Below, piece after piece: positions 18,238-26,646 of a stretch of 64,000 nucleotides of DNA (position 1 is the first letter of the stretch; each line of letters opens with the position of its first letter). Origin of the DNA: Sporobacter sp963675425 (GTDB taxonomy: Bacteria; Bacillota; Clostridia; Oscillospirales; Oscillospiraceae); contig OY776214.1 of the NCBI GenBank assembly GCA_963675425.1, positions 1,612,001 to 1,676,000 on the forward strand, read 5' to 3'. The notes under the pieces were generated by a model. That model was not told the DNA's origin and did not search any database. It saw only the letters and a program-made list of their open reading frames with translations. The position numbers and the translations under genes are program-made.

Positions 18238-18261
18238 TTATCTAGTGCTGGCCGCACGAAC

Positions 18262-18450
18262 ATGAAACAGGCTGTTGTTATACAATGGACTGAGGTGATG
18301 CGGTTGTATACTTACAGAGAACTCGTAGACCGGATCGAAGAAATGGCCATGACTGATGATGAAAAGCTGGCCAAACTCAACGTCAGGCTGATGACAAAGG
18401 CCGTTTCAACGCCCAGCAAGCAAGGTACCGACGCTGAGGAAGCCGGTTAA
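18262..18450 (+). CDS. Small hypothetical protein
   Basis: A short charged reading frame of 62 residues with helical character (YRELVDRIEEMAMTDDEKL). No family is recognised. A sequence GAGGTGAT at 18292-18299 lies inside the frame and is well placed for a start at the TTG at 18304, which would give a 48-residue protein; the ATG at 18262 has no visible site. It lies 24 bases after the M56 gene in the same direction. Confidence 0.4.
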   Translation: MKQAVVIQWTEVMRLYTYRELVDRIEEMAMTDDEKLAKLNVRLMTKAVSTPSKQGTDAEEAG

Positions 18451-18488
18451 CGACGGGATTTTTATGCGTTTCAACTAACATATTGCGA

Positions 18489-18525
18489 AAGCCGCGGATC
18501 CAGCGATAAGCTGGCTTCGCGGCTT
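18489..18525 (+). repeat. Stable hairpin in the gap before the CHAP gene
   Basis: AAGCCGCG and CGCGGCTT enclose an inner CCAGC/GCTGG stem. There is no T-run, so it is more likely an RNA structure or operator than a simple terminator. The gap 18451-18737 holds nothing else that I can support. Confidence 0.45.
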
Positions 18526-18737
18526 GACCATTGTATAATTGGGTATAAATTTCTGCTGGTCGTCTTTAAAGCTGTGCGCTGGATAAGCAGAACGGACCGG
18601 ACCGTCATATGTATGAATAGGAGAGAATTGCCGGATAAAATCGGCTGAGAACAATCTGAGGCAAAAATCAAAGAAAATAAGACTAAAAGCTTATGAAACA
18701 GACAGTGGCTGTCAGCTTTGGGAGGTATTTGATTGCT

Positions 18738-18800
18738 ATGCTAAAGGATAAATTGTTATTACGTAAGCTGTGGACGCCGTTAACGGAGGAATCCCAGTGA
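18738..18800 (+). CDS. Possible 20-residue leader peptide coupled to the CHAP gene
   Basis: An ATG at 18738 with GGAGGT at 18721-18726 opens a frame of 20 codons (MLKDKLLLRKLWTPLTEESQ) whose TGA overlaps the GTG start of the next gene as GTGA. The geometry is typical of translational coupling. The spacing from the ribosome-binding site, 11 bases, is long, and no homologue is known to me. Confidence 0.35.
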   Translation: MLKDKLLLRKLWTPLTEESQ

Positions 18801-19519
18801 ACAGCCAGGCACAAGAATTTATTGAGATTGCCGAAAACGAGGTTGGTTATCTCGAAAAAGCGAGTAACAGCCAGCTCGATGATAAAACAGCCAACGCCGG
18901 GAGCGGGAACTGGACGAAATACGGTGCGTGGTACAATCTGAACGGCTACCCCTGGTGCGCCATTTTTATTTCCTGGTGCGCAGCACAGGCCGGCGTTCCG
19001 AATACGGTTATTCCCAAGTTCTCGTCCAGCACGTTGGGTATGGAATGGTTTAAGGCCAAGAGCCGGTGGACAAAAACGCCGGAATCCGGGGATATCATTT
19101 TCTTTACGAACGGCGACCCGCCGACTCAGGCGGACCATGCTGGCATCGTGCGCGCCGTGGACGGCGGCCGGGTGTATACTGTCGAGGGCAACACCTCCGG
19201 CGGCTCTAAGCTGATTACCAACGGCGGTACTGTAGCCAATAAGGCCTATGCGCTGGCCTATGACAAAATACTGGGATACGGGCATCCGGACTATAAGAAG
19301 GAGGAAAATATGACAGGTGAAGAAATCTATAATAAACTGACAGCGTATCTGCAAACGCTGCTGACCTCGGATTACGCGGCCCAGGCCAGCCGGAAGGGTG
19401 TAGCAAGCGGTGTTTTTTCCGACGGCAACGGTGACGGCCTTGTTGATGATCCGCAGGGGTACCTGCGCCGGCAGGACCTGGCGGTTGTTTTAGACCGGCT
19501 CGGGCTGCTGGATAAATAA
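18797..19519 (+). CDS. CHAP-domain peptidoglycan amidase/endopeptidase
   Basis: A 240-residue hydrolase with a CHAP (NlpC/P60-like) catalytic domain: the nucleophile cysteine lies in YPWCAIFISWCAAQAG and the histidine in QADHAGIVRAVDGG. The last 60 residues (after about residue 180) contain GVFSDGNGDG and YLRRQDLAVVLDRL, like the SLH-type or prophage endolysin cell-wall anchoring tails. No signal peptide is visible, as in phage-type endolysins. The GTG at 18797 is chosen because GGAGGA lies seven bases upstream; the frame extends to 18770 without a site. It likely cuts cell-wall peptides and sits in the neighbourhood of the M56 sensor. Confidence 0.8.
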   Translation: MNSQAQEFIEIAENEVGYLEKASNSQLDDKTANAGSGNWTKYGAWYNLNGYPWCAIFISWCAAQAGVPNTVIPKFSSSTLGMEWFKAKSRWTKTPESGDIIFFTNGDPPTQADHAGIVRAVDGGRVYTVEGNTSGGSKLITNGGTVANKAYALAYDKILGYGHPDYKKEENMTGEEIYNKLTAYLQTLLTSDYAAQASRKGVASGVFSDGNGDGLVDDPQGYLRRQDLAVVLDRLGLLDK

Positions 19520-19616
19520 AGGATTCAAAATCATTTGTTATGGACCTTCAGGTCTGTATTAGCTCAAGCGATAACCTGCCTATAATACACCTTAAACCGC
19601 CCTATATATCTTTTGT

Positions 19617-19645
19617 TTGTCAACGCGCTTTTCCAATGGTATAAT
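19617..19645 (+). promoter_or_regulatory. Promoter of the zinc-ribbon protein gene
   Basis: TTGTCA (19617-19622) and TATAAT (19640-19645) are 17 bases apart, and TGG before the -10 gives an extended -10 element. The coding start is 33 bases further on. Confidence 0.7.
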
Positions 19646-19677
19646 ATCGGCAATGTCGACACAAAGGAGAAACGGCC

Positions 19678-20016
19678 ATGGCAAAATGCCCGAAATGCGG
19701 TGCGGAAATCAGTTCGTCGGATAAAGCCTGTCCCAAGTGCGGCGCAGCGGTTGGCAACAAGCAGATACTCAAAACGGTGAGCAACGCCGTTATGGCCGTC
19801 GGGGGCGTGCTGGTCATACTCGACTTATTCAGCGTTATACAGACGTATATCGGGACGCTGCTGATCGGGATCGGCTTTTTAATACACGCAGTTTTTCAGC
19901 GCGATGTTGCGCGTGAAACCGGAGAGAAGAAAGCCTTGATATTTTCCATTGTCTTCGGAGTCATCATTACAATTGCCGGTGTCGCGTATCTGATACTGGA
20001 CATTATCAGAGCCTGA
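19678..20016 (+). CDS. Small zinc-ribbon membrane protein
   Basis: A 112-residue protein that begins with a zinc ribbon made of two CPKCG knuckles (residues 4-8 and 18-22), followed by two or three hydrophobic segments (about residues 38-58, 60-75 and 88-108). Proteins of this plan are common in Clostridia and have no agreed function. The AAAGGAG site lies ten bases before the ATG. It has its own promoter and terminator, so it is a single-gene unit. Confidence 0.8.
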   Translation: MAKCPKCGAEISSSDKACPKCGAAVGNKQILKTVSNAVMAVGGVLVILDLFSVIQTYIGTLLIGIGFLIHAVFQRDVARETGEKKALIFSIVFGVIITIAGVAYLILDIIRA

Positions 20017-20029
20017 GATTAAAAATGAA

Positions 20030-20058
20030 AACCCTATGAACGAACCGTTCATAGGGTT
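20030..20058. terminator. Bidirectional terminator
   Basis: A perfect 13-base-pair stem (AACCCTATGAACG and its complement, loop AAC) with A-runs on the left and TTT on the right lies between the converging zinc-ribbon and carboxypeptidase genes. Confidence 0.85.
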
Positions 20059-20104
20059 TATTGTGTCCTGATTAGAAGTTCCGGTGTTTTCTGGAAGTGC
20101 GATT

Positions 20105-21418
20105 TTATGCGGCGGCCTTTTCTGAATCGCCGTCAACAAACGCAGACGTGATCTGTAAAACGCCCGCATCATCCGCCGTTACCGTAAAGTCCAGCAGCGC
20201 ACCGAGGCTCTCCAGCGTGTAGTAATTAGACCCCTGGACCATCAGGGCCTCAAGCTCATATGGCTCGCTGTCGATTTTAATGGGTGGCATCGTCGCCGTC
20301 ATATGATACACAAGTCCCGGTTCAAGGTCCGAAAGCGCCGGGTCGGAGGTATAAGCCTCGCCGACGAGCAGCTGAATGAGCCCCGCCTGGCCGTCCCAGG
20401 CTACGTCAAACTCAAAATCCGAGCCGCTTAAGATGACGGCGATGTCCCGGAGCTTGAAGTATGTATGGCCGAGCACATCAAAGCATGACAGCGTGTACCC
20501 GGTCCCGTCGGCCGCCACATCGGCGACCGAGGTGAGGCCGACGGCATCATCCTCGCCGTCTCCCTCGCTCCTGTCCGGTATGCCGACATATCGGGTGTAA
20601 TATTCGTCGTAGGAGAGGTTGCTCAGTTTAACGGCTATTGCCAGGTCCACGCCGACGTATCGCAGATGCCACGGCTCATACGAACAGCCGGTCAAGAACT
20701 GCCATTCCTTGTCGTACCGGAGAATAAAGCCGTATTTGCAGGCGTTTTCATAATACCATTTAAAAACAGATGACTGGTCGAGGTCCTTGTTGGAACCGGC
20801 GTGGTGAATAACGTCGACAGCCAGCCCCGTCTGATGTTCGCTGTAACCGGGCCGAGCCGTTGTGACGTCCGGTATGCCGTATGTTTTATACAGTTCAACC
20901 TGCCGGTCGTAGCTTCTGTAGGAGGATGTGGCGTAAAGCTCATAGCCGAGAGATCTGGCGTCCGCGCACATCTTCTCAAACGCCACGCGCGCGTCATGCA
21001 CGAGCATTTCGGTTTTAAAGCAGTAGGCGGAGTTGATTTTTTCCAGGTCGTCCGGCACAAAATCACCCGGCAGGTAGTGGTACTTGTTAACGAGCACGTC
21101 AACGCTGCCGGGGCTGCCAACTACGGCGGCGTCCGTATAGTAGTCGTTATCAAGCCCGATATTGACATCCGTGATGACAGTCTCCCATGAGCAGTCCTCA
21201 AAGCGCTGCTTGAAGGCGATATAGCGTGCGGCGTTTTCGCCTTTATAATAGGGAAGTGACGTAAATCCCGACAGTTCCGCTGCGTATTGGACGAGAACCG
21301 GGTCAGCCTTATAGGACTCGGCGGCTTCCGTCTGATCGTTATCCGCGGCAGCCGTAAGTACGAAAGAACTAAATAGGCACAGGCAGACAAGCAGTACGCC
21401 AAACCGGATTTTCTTCAT
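20105..21418 (-). CDS. VanY-type D-alanyl-D-alanine carboxypeptidase (M15B) with copper-amine-oxidase-like domain
   Basis: Secreted wall peptidase of 437 residues with an N-terminal signal peptide (MKKIRFGVLLVCLCLFSSFVLTAAA). The M15B zinc site is visible as SEHQTGLAVDV (His and Asp ligands) and EPWHLRYVG (catalytic Glu and His ligand), with SSYRSYDRQ upstream, as in VanY. The C-terminal third carries a copper amine oxidase N-terminal-like repeat (YFKLRDIAVIL...FDVAWDG), a common wall- or protein-binding module in Clostridia. It removes the terminal D-Ala of muropeptides. No vanR/vanS or vanH/A/X genes are adjacent, so glycopeptide resistance is not implied. Confidence 0.85.
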   Translation of the reverse strand: MKKIRFGVLLVCLCLFSSFVLTAAADNDQTEAAESYKADPVLVQYAAELSGFTSLPYYKGENAARYIAFKQRFEDCSWETVITDVNIGLDNDYYTDAAVVGSPGSVDVLVNKYHYLPGDFVPDDLEKINSAYCFKTEMLVHDARVAFEKMCADARSLGYELYATSSYRSYDRQVELYKTYGIPDVTTARPGYSEHQTGLAVDVIHHAGSNKDLDQSSVFKWYYENACKYGFILRYDKEWQFLTGCSYEPWHLRYVGVDLAIAVKLSNLSYDEYYTRYVGIPDRSEGDGEDDAVGLTSVADVAADGTGYTLSCFDVLGHTYFKLRDIAVILSGSDFEFDVAWDGQAGLIQLLVGEAYTSDPALSDLEPGLVYHMTATMPPIKIDSEPYELEALMVQGSNYYTLESLGALLDFTVTADDAGVLQITSAFVDGDSEKAAA

Positions 21419-21584
21419 TTTTTCACCGGCCTTTCTGGACAGTTATATTTTACTAATAATACTATATATAAAAAATGACCCAAAGTCCATACGCAATGTG
21501 ACAACTTATAGGAAATCGACCGTTATTTCGTCAGATTTTAACAAAAAGCGTCGAAAAAGTTGCTTTCCTTTTTCGGCGATGATT

Positions 21585-21593
21585 TGATATAAT
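21585..21593 (+). promoter_or_regulatory. Extended -10 promoter of the NAD(P)H:FMN reductase-like gene
   Basis: TGATATAAT gives a perfect -10 hexamer at 21588-21593 with the TG extension. No good -35 element is present. The start codon is 40 bases downstream behind AAAGGAGG. Confidence 0.5.
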
Positions 21594-21633
21594 AAAGCCA
21601 TTAAACGTCCAGCCATCACAAAAGGAGGCCAAA

Positions 21634-22281
21634 ATGAAAATTCTCGCCATCAACGGCAGCCCGCGCAAAACCTGGAATACGGCTCAGATGCTTGAAAGCG
21701 CGCTGGCCGGCTGCCGGGACGCCGGGGCCGAAACAAAACTCGTGCATCTCATCGACCTCAATTTTAAAGGCTGTATCAGCTGTTTTGGCTGTAAGAGGCT
21801 GGGGGGGCCGAGCTACGGCCAATGCGCCGTGCGCGACGATTTAACCGACGTTATTAACGAAGCATGGAACTCGGACGCCATTATCGTCGGCTCACCCGTT
21901 TACTTCGGAGATGTCACGGCCGACCTGCGCGGTTTTCTGGAGCGCTTCTGGTTTTCGGTTCTCATGTACAATACAGAGCATATGGTCAGAGCGCCGAAAA
22001 GTATGCCTGTTAAAATCATCCTGACGACAAACGCGCCGGAATTCGGTACTCACAAGGCGCTTAACGACAGCCTGACCGGCGCGATGACCCGCTTTGTCGG
22101 GCCCGCGGAGCTCATCGAGGCCAACGCCACGCTGCAGTTTGATGATTATAGCAAATACGACGCGAGCATGATCGACGAGGCGGAACGGATCAAACGCCAC
22201 AAAGAGGTCTTTCCGCTTGATCTTCAAAAGGCCTTCGAGATGGGAAAACGCGCGGTGGCGGAAGCCCAAAGCGGCCGGTAA
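21634..22281 (+). CDS. NADPH-dependent FMN reductase / flavodoxin-like iron-sulfur flavoprotein family
   Basis: A 215-residue flavodoxin-fold protein. It begins MKILAINGSPRKTWNTAQML, the FMN phosphate-binding loop of this family, and has the segment CISCFGCKRLGGPSYGQCAVRDD, where three cysteines near position 50-60 recall the multimeric flavoreductases and iron-sulfur flavoproteins of anaerobes. IVGSPVYFGDVTADLRGFLERF is the conserved flavin-stacking region. It probably transfers electrons from NAD(P)H to FMN or quinone-like acceptors. An ABC-F gene follows 58 bases later in the same direction, without a functional link being obvious. Confidence 0.85.
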   Translation: MKILAINGSPRKTWNTAQMLESALAGCRDAGAETKLVHLIDLNFKGCISCFGCKRLGGPSYGQCAVRDDLTDVINEAWNSDAIIVGSPVYFGDVTADLRGFLERFWFSVLMYNTEHMVRAPKSMPVKIILTTNAPEFGTHKALNDSLTGAMTRFVGPAELIEANATLQFDDYSKYDASMIDEAERIKRHKEVFPLDLQKAFEMGKRAVAEAQSGR

Positions 22282-22339
22282 CGAGGCCTGCTGCGCTATA
22301 AATAGATGCACAATAACACATGATAAAGGAAATTTATTA

Positions 22340-23944
22340 ATGATCACAGTTAACAATCTCAGCATTCAGTACGGGGGGACGTCACTGTTTTCCCGGGTGG
22401 ACCTTCAGTTTACAGCCGGCAACTGCTACGGTGTCATCGGCGCCAACGGCAGCGGCAAATCTACCTTTCTGAAAATTCTGGCCGGGGAGCTGGAGCCGTC
22501 TTCCGGCAGCGTCGACCTTAAAAAAGATGTTCGCATGTCTGTTTTAAAGCAGGACCAGAACATGTACGACGATTTTACCGTCATCGAGACGGTCATTATG
22601 GGGAACGACCGGCTTTATGCCTGCGGCAAGGAAAAGGACGAGCTGTACTTAAAAGAGGACTTTTCCGACGCGGACGGCATCCGGGCGGCCGAGCTGGAGG
22701 AGGCGTACGCCGAGCTGGGCGGCTGGGAAGCGGAATCAAACGCTTCGCAGCTGCTGCAGGGCCTGGGCATCCCTACATCGCGCCATGAATCCATGATGCG
22801 CGACATGGAGCCGCGAACAAAGGTAAAGGTACTGCTGGCGCAGGCGCTGTTCGGTACGCCGGACATCATCCTGCTCGATGAGCCGACGAACAATCTCGAC
22901 GTCAACTCCGTTGTGTGGCTGGAGGATTTTCTGCTTGATTACGAGGGGACCGTTATCGTCGTCTCGCATGATCGGTTTTTCCTCAACACGGTTTGTACGC
23001 ACATCGTTGATATCGACTTCGGCAAGATCAAGATGTACGTCGGTAACTACGACTTCTGGTACGACGCCAGCCAGCTGATGCAGAAGCTTCTCAAGGAAAA
23101 GACCCGAAAAAGCGAAGATAAGATCCGCGAGCTGGAGGAATTTATCCGGCGGTTTTCAGCCAACAAATCCAAGTCGCGCCAGGCCACGTCCCGGCGCAAG
23201 ATGCTCGATAAGCTGACGATGGACGAAATACCGGCCTCCAGCCGCCGTTATCCCTGGGTCGGTTTTAAAATGGACCGCGAGCCGGGCAAGGATCGTCTGA
23301 CGGTGGACGGTGTATCCGTTACCATTGACGGCGTCAAGGTCCTGGACAATGTCAGCTTTATTCTGGGACGGGATGACAAGATCGCCTTCATCGGCAGCAA
23401 TGAGATCGCCATCACGACCATGTTTAAGGTCCTGGCGGAGGAAATCGAGCCGGACGAGGGTTCAATCAAATGGGGCGTTTCCACGACGCAGGCCTACTTC
23501 CCGAAGGATAACTCGGCCTATTTCAACGACAGCGACCTGAATATTATGGACTGGATGCGTCAGTTTTCCGAGGATAAGCGGGAGAGCTACCTGCGCACGT
23601 TTCTTGGGCGTATGATCTTTACCGGTGACGACGTCTACAAGGATGTCAAGGTGCTATCGGGCGGCGAGAAGGTCCGCTGTATGCTTTCAAAAATGATGTT
23701 GTCGGGAGCCAATGTCCTGTTGTTTGACCAGCCGACGAACCATCTCGATCTGGAGAGTATCGCCGCACTCAATAACGGCATGGATGACTTTAAGAGCAAC
23801 ATTATCTTTACGACGCATGACCATCAGATTATCCAGACAGTGGCTAACCGTATCATCGAATTTACAGACCAAGGAACGATTATCGACCGGACGATGACGT
23901 ATGACGAGTATATTGAGGCTGTGCGCACCGAACAGGCTCAATAA
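22340..23944 (+). CDS. ABC-F family ATPase (YkpA/YbiT-like) with degenerate second Walker A
   Basis: A soluble twin-ATPase of the ABC-F group, 534 residues, which act on ribosomes in translation or antibiotic protection. The first nucleotide-binding domain has GANGSGKST and LLLDEPTNNLD (as ILLDEPTNNLD), but its signature is degenerate (DMEPRTKVKV). The linker between domains carries the charged coiled coil KEKTRKSEDKIRELEEFI. In the second domain Walker A is replaced by GSNEIAITT, where Ile358 stands at the lysine position, while its signature LSGGEKVRCML and Walker B are intact. The ATG at 22340 follows AAAGGA. No membrane segments are present. Which antibiotic, if any, it concerns cannot be told. 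Confidence 0.88.
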   Translation: MITVNNLSIQYGGTSLFSRVDLQFTAGNCYGVIGANGSGKSTFLKILAGELEPSSGSVDLKKDVRMSVLKQDQNMYDDFTVIETVIMGNDRLYACGKEKDELYLKEDFSDADGIRAAELEEAYAELGGWEAESNASQLLQGLGIPTSRHESMMRDMEPRTKVKVLLAQALFGTPDIILLDEPTNNLDVNSVVWLEDFLLDYEGTVIVVSHDRFFLNTVCTHIVDIDFGKIKMYVGNYDFWYDASQLMQKLLKEKTRKSEDKIRELEEFIRRFSANKSKSRQATSRRKMLDKLTMDEIPASSRRYPWVGFKMDREPGKDRLTVDGVSVTIDGVKVLDNVSFILGRDDKIAFIGSNEIAITTMFKVLAEEIEPDEGSIKWGVSTTQAYFPKDNSAYFNDSDLNIMDWMRQFSEDKRESYLRTFLGRMIFTGDDVYKDVKVLSGGEKVRCMLSKMMLSGANVLLFDQPTNHLDLESIAALNNGMDDFKSNIIFTTHDHQIIQTVANRIIEFTDQGTIIDRTMTYDEYIEAVRTEQAQ

Positions 23945-23962
23945 TAAGCGCAATTCTTAAAA

Positions 23963-23994
23963 ACAACGGCTGCCCCCATCGGGGCAGCCGTTGT
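23963..23994 (+). terminator. Hairpin after the ABC-F gene
   Basis: A perfect 14-base-pair stem (ACAACGGCTGCCCC and complement, loop CATC). It lacks a T-run, but an A-run precedes it, so it would terminate transcription from the right-hand side. Its core is the reverse complement of the hairpin at 3842. Confidence 0.6.
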
Positions 23995-23997
23995 ATG

Positions 23998-24046
23998 CCT
24001 TCCCCTGGGGGAAGGTGTCGAGTCCTTGCAATATAAAGGACTCGAC
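23998..24046. repeat. REP-like double palindrome
   Basis: Two adjacent palindromes, CCTTCCCC/GGGGAAGG (23998-24015) and GTCGAGTCCTT/AAGGACTCGAC (24017-24046), are followed by GGATGAGGGCGC. This is the layout of repetitive extragenic elements that I know from Faecalibacterium and relatives. Only one copy is seen in this window. Confidence 0.5.
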
Positions 24047-24094
24047 GGATGAGGGCGCGCTATAAAGATGTCTGGCTAGTTGTCGCCGACGTCG

Positions 24095-24946
24095 CTACAC
24101 CAGCCCGGCCATGAGGTCTTTAACGACGTCGGGGGCGGCCGGACGGTCGAGCAGGGGACCGCCGGCTTTCAGGATATCGTTTTTCTCGTGAAAGGTGGGC
24201 TTGTCCTCCCGGTAAATAACGCCAATGGGGATTTTGTCGCCGTATTCCATTGCCTTTTGGAGCGCTGCGGCTTTGTCCGTGGGATCATAGCCGCTCCCAA
24301 GAGGAAACACGCGCTCGCGGTAGTAGGAGAAAGTGTTGATCTTGTTGAAGCTGACACAGGGCTGCAGGATGTCCACATACGCGTAGCCCTTGTGTGCAAT
24401 CGCCTGCTTCATAATTTCAGTGAGATGCGCCTTGTCGCCGGCGAACGAGCGGGCGACAAAGCCGCCGCCGCACGCAATGGCCACGAGTACGGGGTTTAAC
24501 GGCTCGTTGATGTTGCCGGTCACCTGCACATCCGTCACCTGGCCGAGGCCGGTGGTGGGGGAGGCCTGGCCCTTTGTCAGGCCGTAAATTTGATTATTGT
24601 GTACGAAATGCGTAATGTCGACATTGCGCCGCAGGTTGTGGATAAAGTGGTTTCCGCCCTCGCCGTAGGAGTCGCCGTCGCCGGTGCCGACGATGACCGT
24701 GAGGTCCTCATTGGCGATTTTGGCCGCGATGGCTGCCGGGACGGCCCGGCCGTGCAGGCCGCAAAAGCCGTTGGCGCCGATATACTGCGGGATTTTGGCC
24801 GCCTGGCCGATACCGCCGACGACCAGTACGCCGCGCGGGTCCAGCCCCAGCGCCCCAAGCGCTGACTGAAGACATTCCAGAATGGCGAAATTGCCGCAGC
24901 CGGGACACCAGGCTGTCTCATACGTTTCAAAGGTGTGGGTGCTCAC
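24095..24946 (-). CDS. 2-oxoacid:ferredoxin oxidoreductase, beta subunit (KorB-like)
   Basis: The thiamine-diphosphate-binding subunit, 283 residues. It begins with FETYETAWCPGCGNFAILECLQ (quoted as ETAWCPGCGNFAILE), the CxxC-containing N-terminus of the two-subunit enzymes. The ThDP motif is GTGDGDSYGEGGNHF...NNQIYGLTKGQ, and the protein ends near residue 283 as is usual. With KorA it oxidises 2-oxoglutarate or a related 2-oxoacid to the acyl-CoA and reduced ferredoxin, or works in reverse. Its ATG overlaps the alpha-subunit stop by four bases. The exact 2-oxoacid cannot be read from the sequence. Confidence 0.9.
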   Translation of the reverse strand: MSTHTFETYETAWCPGCGNFAILECLQSALGALGLDPRGVLVVGGIGQAAKIPQYIGANGFCGLHGRAVPAAIAAKIANEDLTVIVGTGDGDSYGEGGNHFIHNLRRNVDITHFVHNNQIYGLTKGQASPTTGLGQVTDVQVTGNINEPLNPVLVAIACGGGFVARSFAGDKAHLTEIMKQAIAHKGYAYVDILQPCVSFNKINTFSYYRERVFPLGSGYDPTDKAAALQKAMEYGDKIPIGVIYREDKPTFHEKNDILKAGGPLLDRPAAPDVVKDLMAGLV

Positions 24947-26610
24947 GATAAATCCCCCTTTCCGATACGCTCCGCAATCTCCTCGCCGGAGATCTGGCGG
25001 CCGTCGTATTTCAGGACGTTGCCGGTCATTGTGATGCCGGTCTGCTCGCGGATGAGCAGCGCCAGCTGGCCGGTGGCGTTTTGCTCCACGTTGATGAGCA
25101 CCCTAGCCGCTGCAGTCTTTTCGGTCAGTCGTTTTGTTGGCAGCGGCCACATGTCGCCGAAGACCAGGGCGGCGTATTTACCCGGTGAATCGTTATTCAA
25201 AAGCTCGACGGCCTCGTAAATTGGGCCCCACGCTGAGCCAAACCCGAGGAGAAGCGTATCGAAGGTATCCGAGCCAATGAATTCCGGTTCCTGTAAATCT
25301 TCTTCTTCCAGCAGCTTTAGCTTCCGCATGCGCTTATCCGCCATGGCGATACGCACATCGGCTGCCTCGGTGATGCGTCCCTGCTCATCGTGCTCGTCGC
25401 TGTCGGCCAGCACGAGGCTGTCCGATTTCCCGGGAATAAGGCGCGGCGAAATGCCGCTGTCCGTGACGCGGTAGCGCCGGTACGGCGTTTCGGCCTCTTC
25501 GGCGGGCCAGTCGTTAATTAGCCCGCTGAGGTCAAACGGCCCGACGGAAGACGACGAGTCGCCCAGATACTGATCGCTCAGGATCAGCACCGGCATCTGA
25601 TATTTTTCAGAAAGGTTGAGCGCGCGGTGTGTCTGATAAAACGCGTCGGTATGGTTTTTAAGGGCCATAACCATGCGCGGGAACTCGCCCTGTGAGGCGG
25701 AGATGAGAAATTTCAGGTCGCCCTGCTCCGTCCGGGTGGGGAAGCCCGTGGCGGGACCGGGGCGCTGGACATCTGTGACAACGAGCGGCGTCTCCGTGAT
25801 ACCGGCCAGGCCGAGGCCTTCCACCATCAGCGAAAAGCCGCCTCCGGACGTGCCCGTCATAGCGCGCGCGCCGGCGTAGGACGCGCCGATAGCCATATTG
25901 ACGGCCGCGATTTCATCCTCCGCCTGCTCGACGACGAGCCCGGCGCGATCGCCCGCTACGGCGAGCGCCTCCATAATGGGTGTTGAAGGGGACATGGGAT
26001 ACGCCGCGTAAAATTTCAGGCCGGCGGCGATAGCGCCAAAAGCCTGGGCCCGGCTGCCGGTGATGGTCATGGCGTTTTCAAAATGGCCGTTTAAGTGTTT
26101 GAAGCGTGGCTCAACAGCGTCATAGCCGGCCCGAATAGCCTTGATATTAACGTCAATGATTGACGTCTTCATGGATTTTTGGAGGACCTCGGATAAACCG
26201 TCAAGCTTTTCGCCGAAAAGCTTCAGTGCCGCGCCCAGCGCGACGTTTCCTGCCGCGCGCGCGTTGCCCAGGTCTTTGGCGATGCCGACGGTGTCGAGCG
26301 CAAGCTCGCGTTTGTCGCCGGCAGCAATGCTTTTGTCACATAGGATAAATCCGTTTTCCTCCAGTTCGTCCTTGTGCAGTTCAATCGTCTCGTTTGTCAG
26401 GGCGATGATCCCATTGAGCTTGAGGCTGTGTGAGCGGATGACGCCCGGGCCGAAGCGGATGAGCGAAAAGTTGTGGCCGCCACGTACGCGTGACATAAAG
26501 TCGCGTATGGTGTAAACGAAGTACCCGGCGCGCTTGAGCAGCTGCTCGAGGATCGCCGTGGACGTGTCGATGCCTTGACCGGCCGCCCCGCCGATCAGTA
26601 GGTTATACAT
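24943..26610 (-). CDS. 2-oxoacid:ferredoxin oxidoreductase, fused gamma-alpha subunit (KorA-like)
   Basis: A 555-residue fusion. Residues 1-180 form the gamma domain (GGAAGQGIDTSTAILEQLL, then DFMSRVRGGHNFSLIRF) and residues from about 195 form the alpha domain with AAYPMSPSTPIME, GASYAGARAMTGTSGGGFSL and a long C-terminal part. This is the architecture of two-subunit oxoacid:ferredoxin oxidoreductases. GGAGGGAT precedes the ATG. It lies 36 bases after the peroxiredoxin gene and overlaps korB, so the order peroxiredoxin-korA-korB is one operon. The products feed reduced ferredoxin, which radical-SAM activases and enoate reductases also need. Confidence 0.9.
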   Translation of the reverse strand: MYNLLIGGAAGQGIDTSTAILEQLLKRAGYFVYTIRDFMSRVRGGHNFSLIRFGPGVIRSHSLKLNGIIALTNETIELHKDELEENGFILCDKSIAAGDKRELALDTVGIAKDLGNARAAGNVALGAALKLFGEKLDGLSEVLQKSMKTSIIDVNIKAIRAGYDAVEPRFKHLNGHFENAMTITGSRAQAFGAIAAGLKFYAAYPMSPSTPIMEALAVAGDRAGLVVEQAEDEIAAVNMAIGASYAGARAMTGTSGGGFSLMVEGLGLAGITETPLVVTDVQRPGPATGFPTRTEQGDLKFLISASQGEFPRMVMALKNHTDAFYQTHRALNLSEKYQMPVLILSDQYLGDSSSSVGPFDLSGLINDWPAEEAETPYRRYRVTDSGISPRLIPGKSDSLVLADSDEHDEQGRITEAADVRIAMADKRMRKLKLLEEEDLQEPEFIGSDTFDTLLLGFGSAWGPIYEAVELLNNDSPGKYAALVFGDMWPLPTKRLTEKTAAARVLINVEQNATGQLALLIREQTGITMTGNVLKYDGRQISGEEIAERIGKGDLS

Positions 26611-26646
26611 ATCGATCCCTCCTTATCTCTATCTTTGGCGGATAGC

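Noticed and set aside
20105..21418. Glycopeptide resistance locus
   Set aside because: Only a VanY-type carboxypeptidase is present; no ligase, dehydrogenase, dipeptidase or van two-component genes are near.
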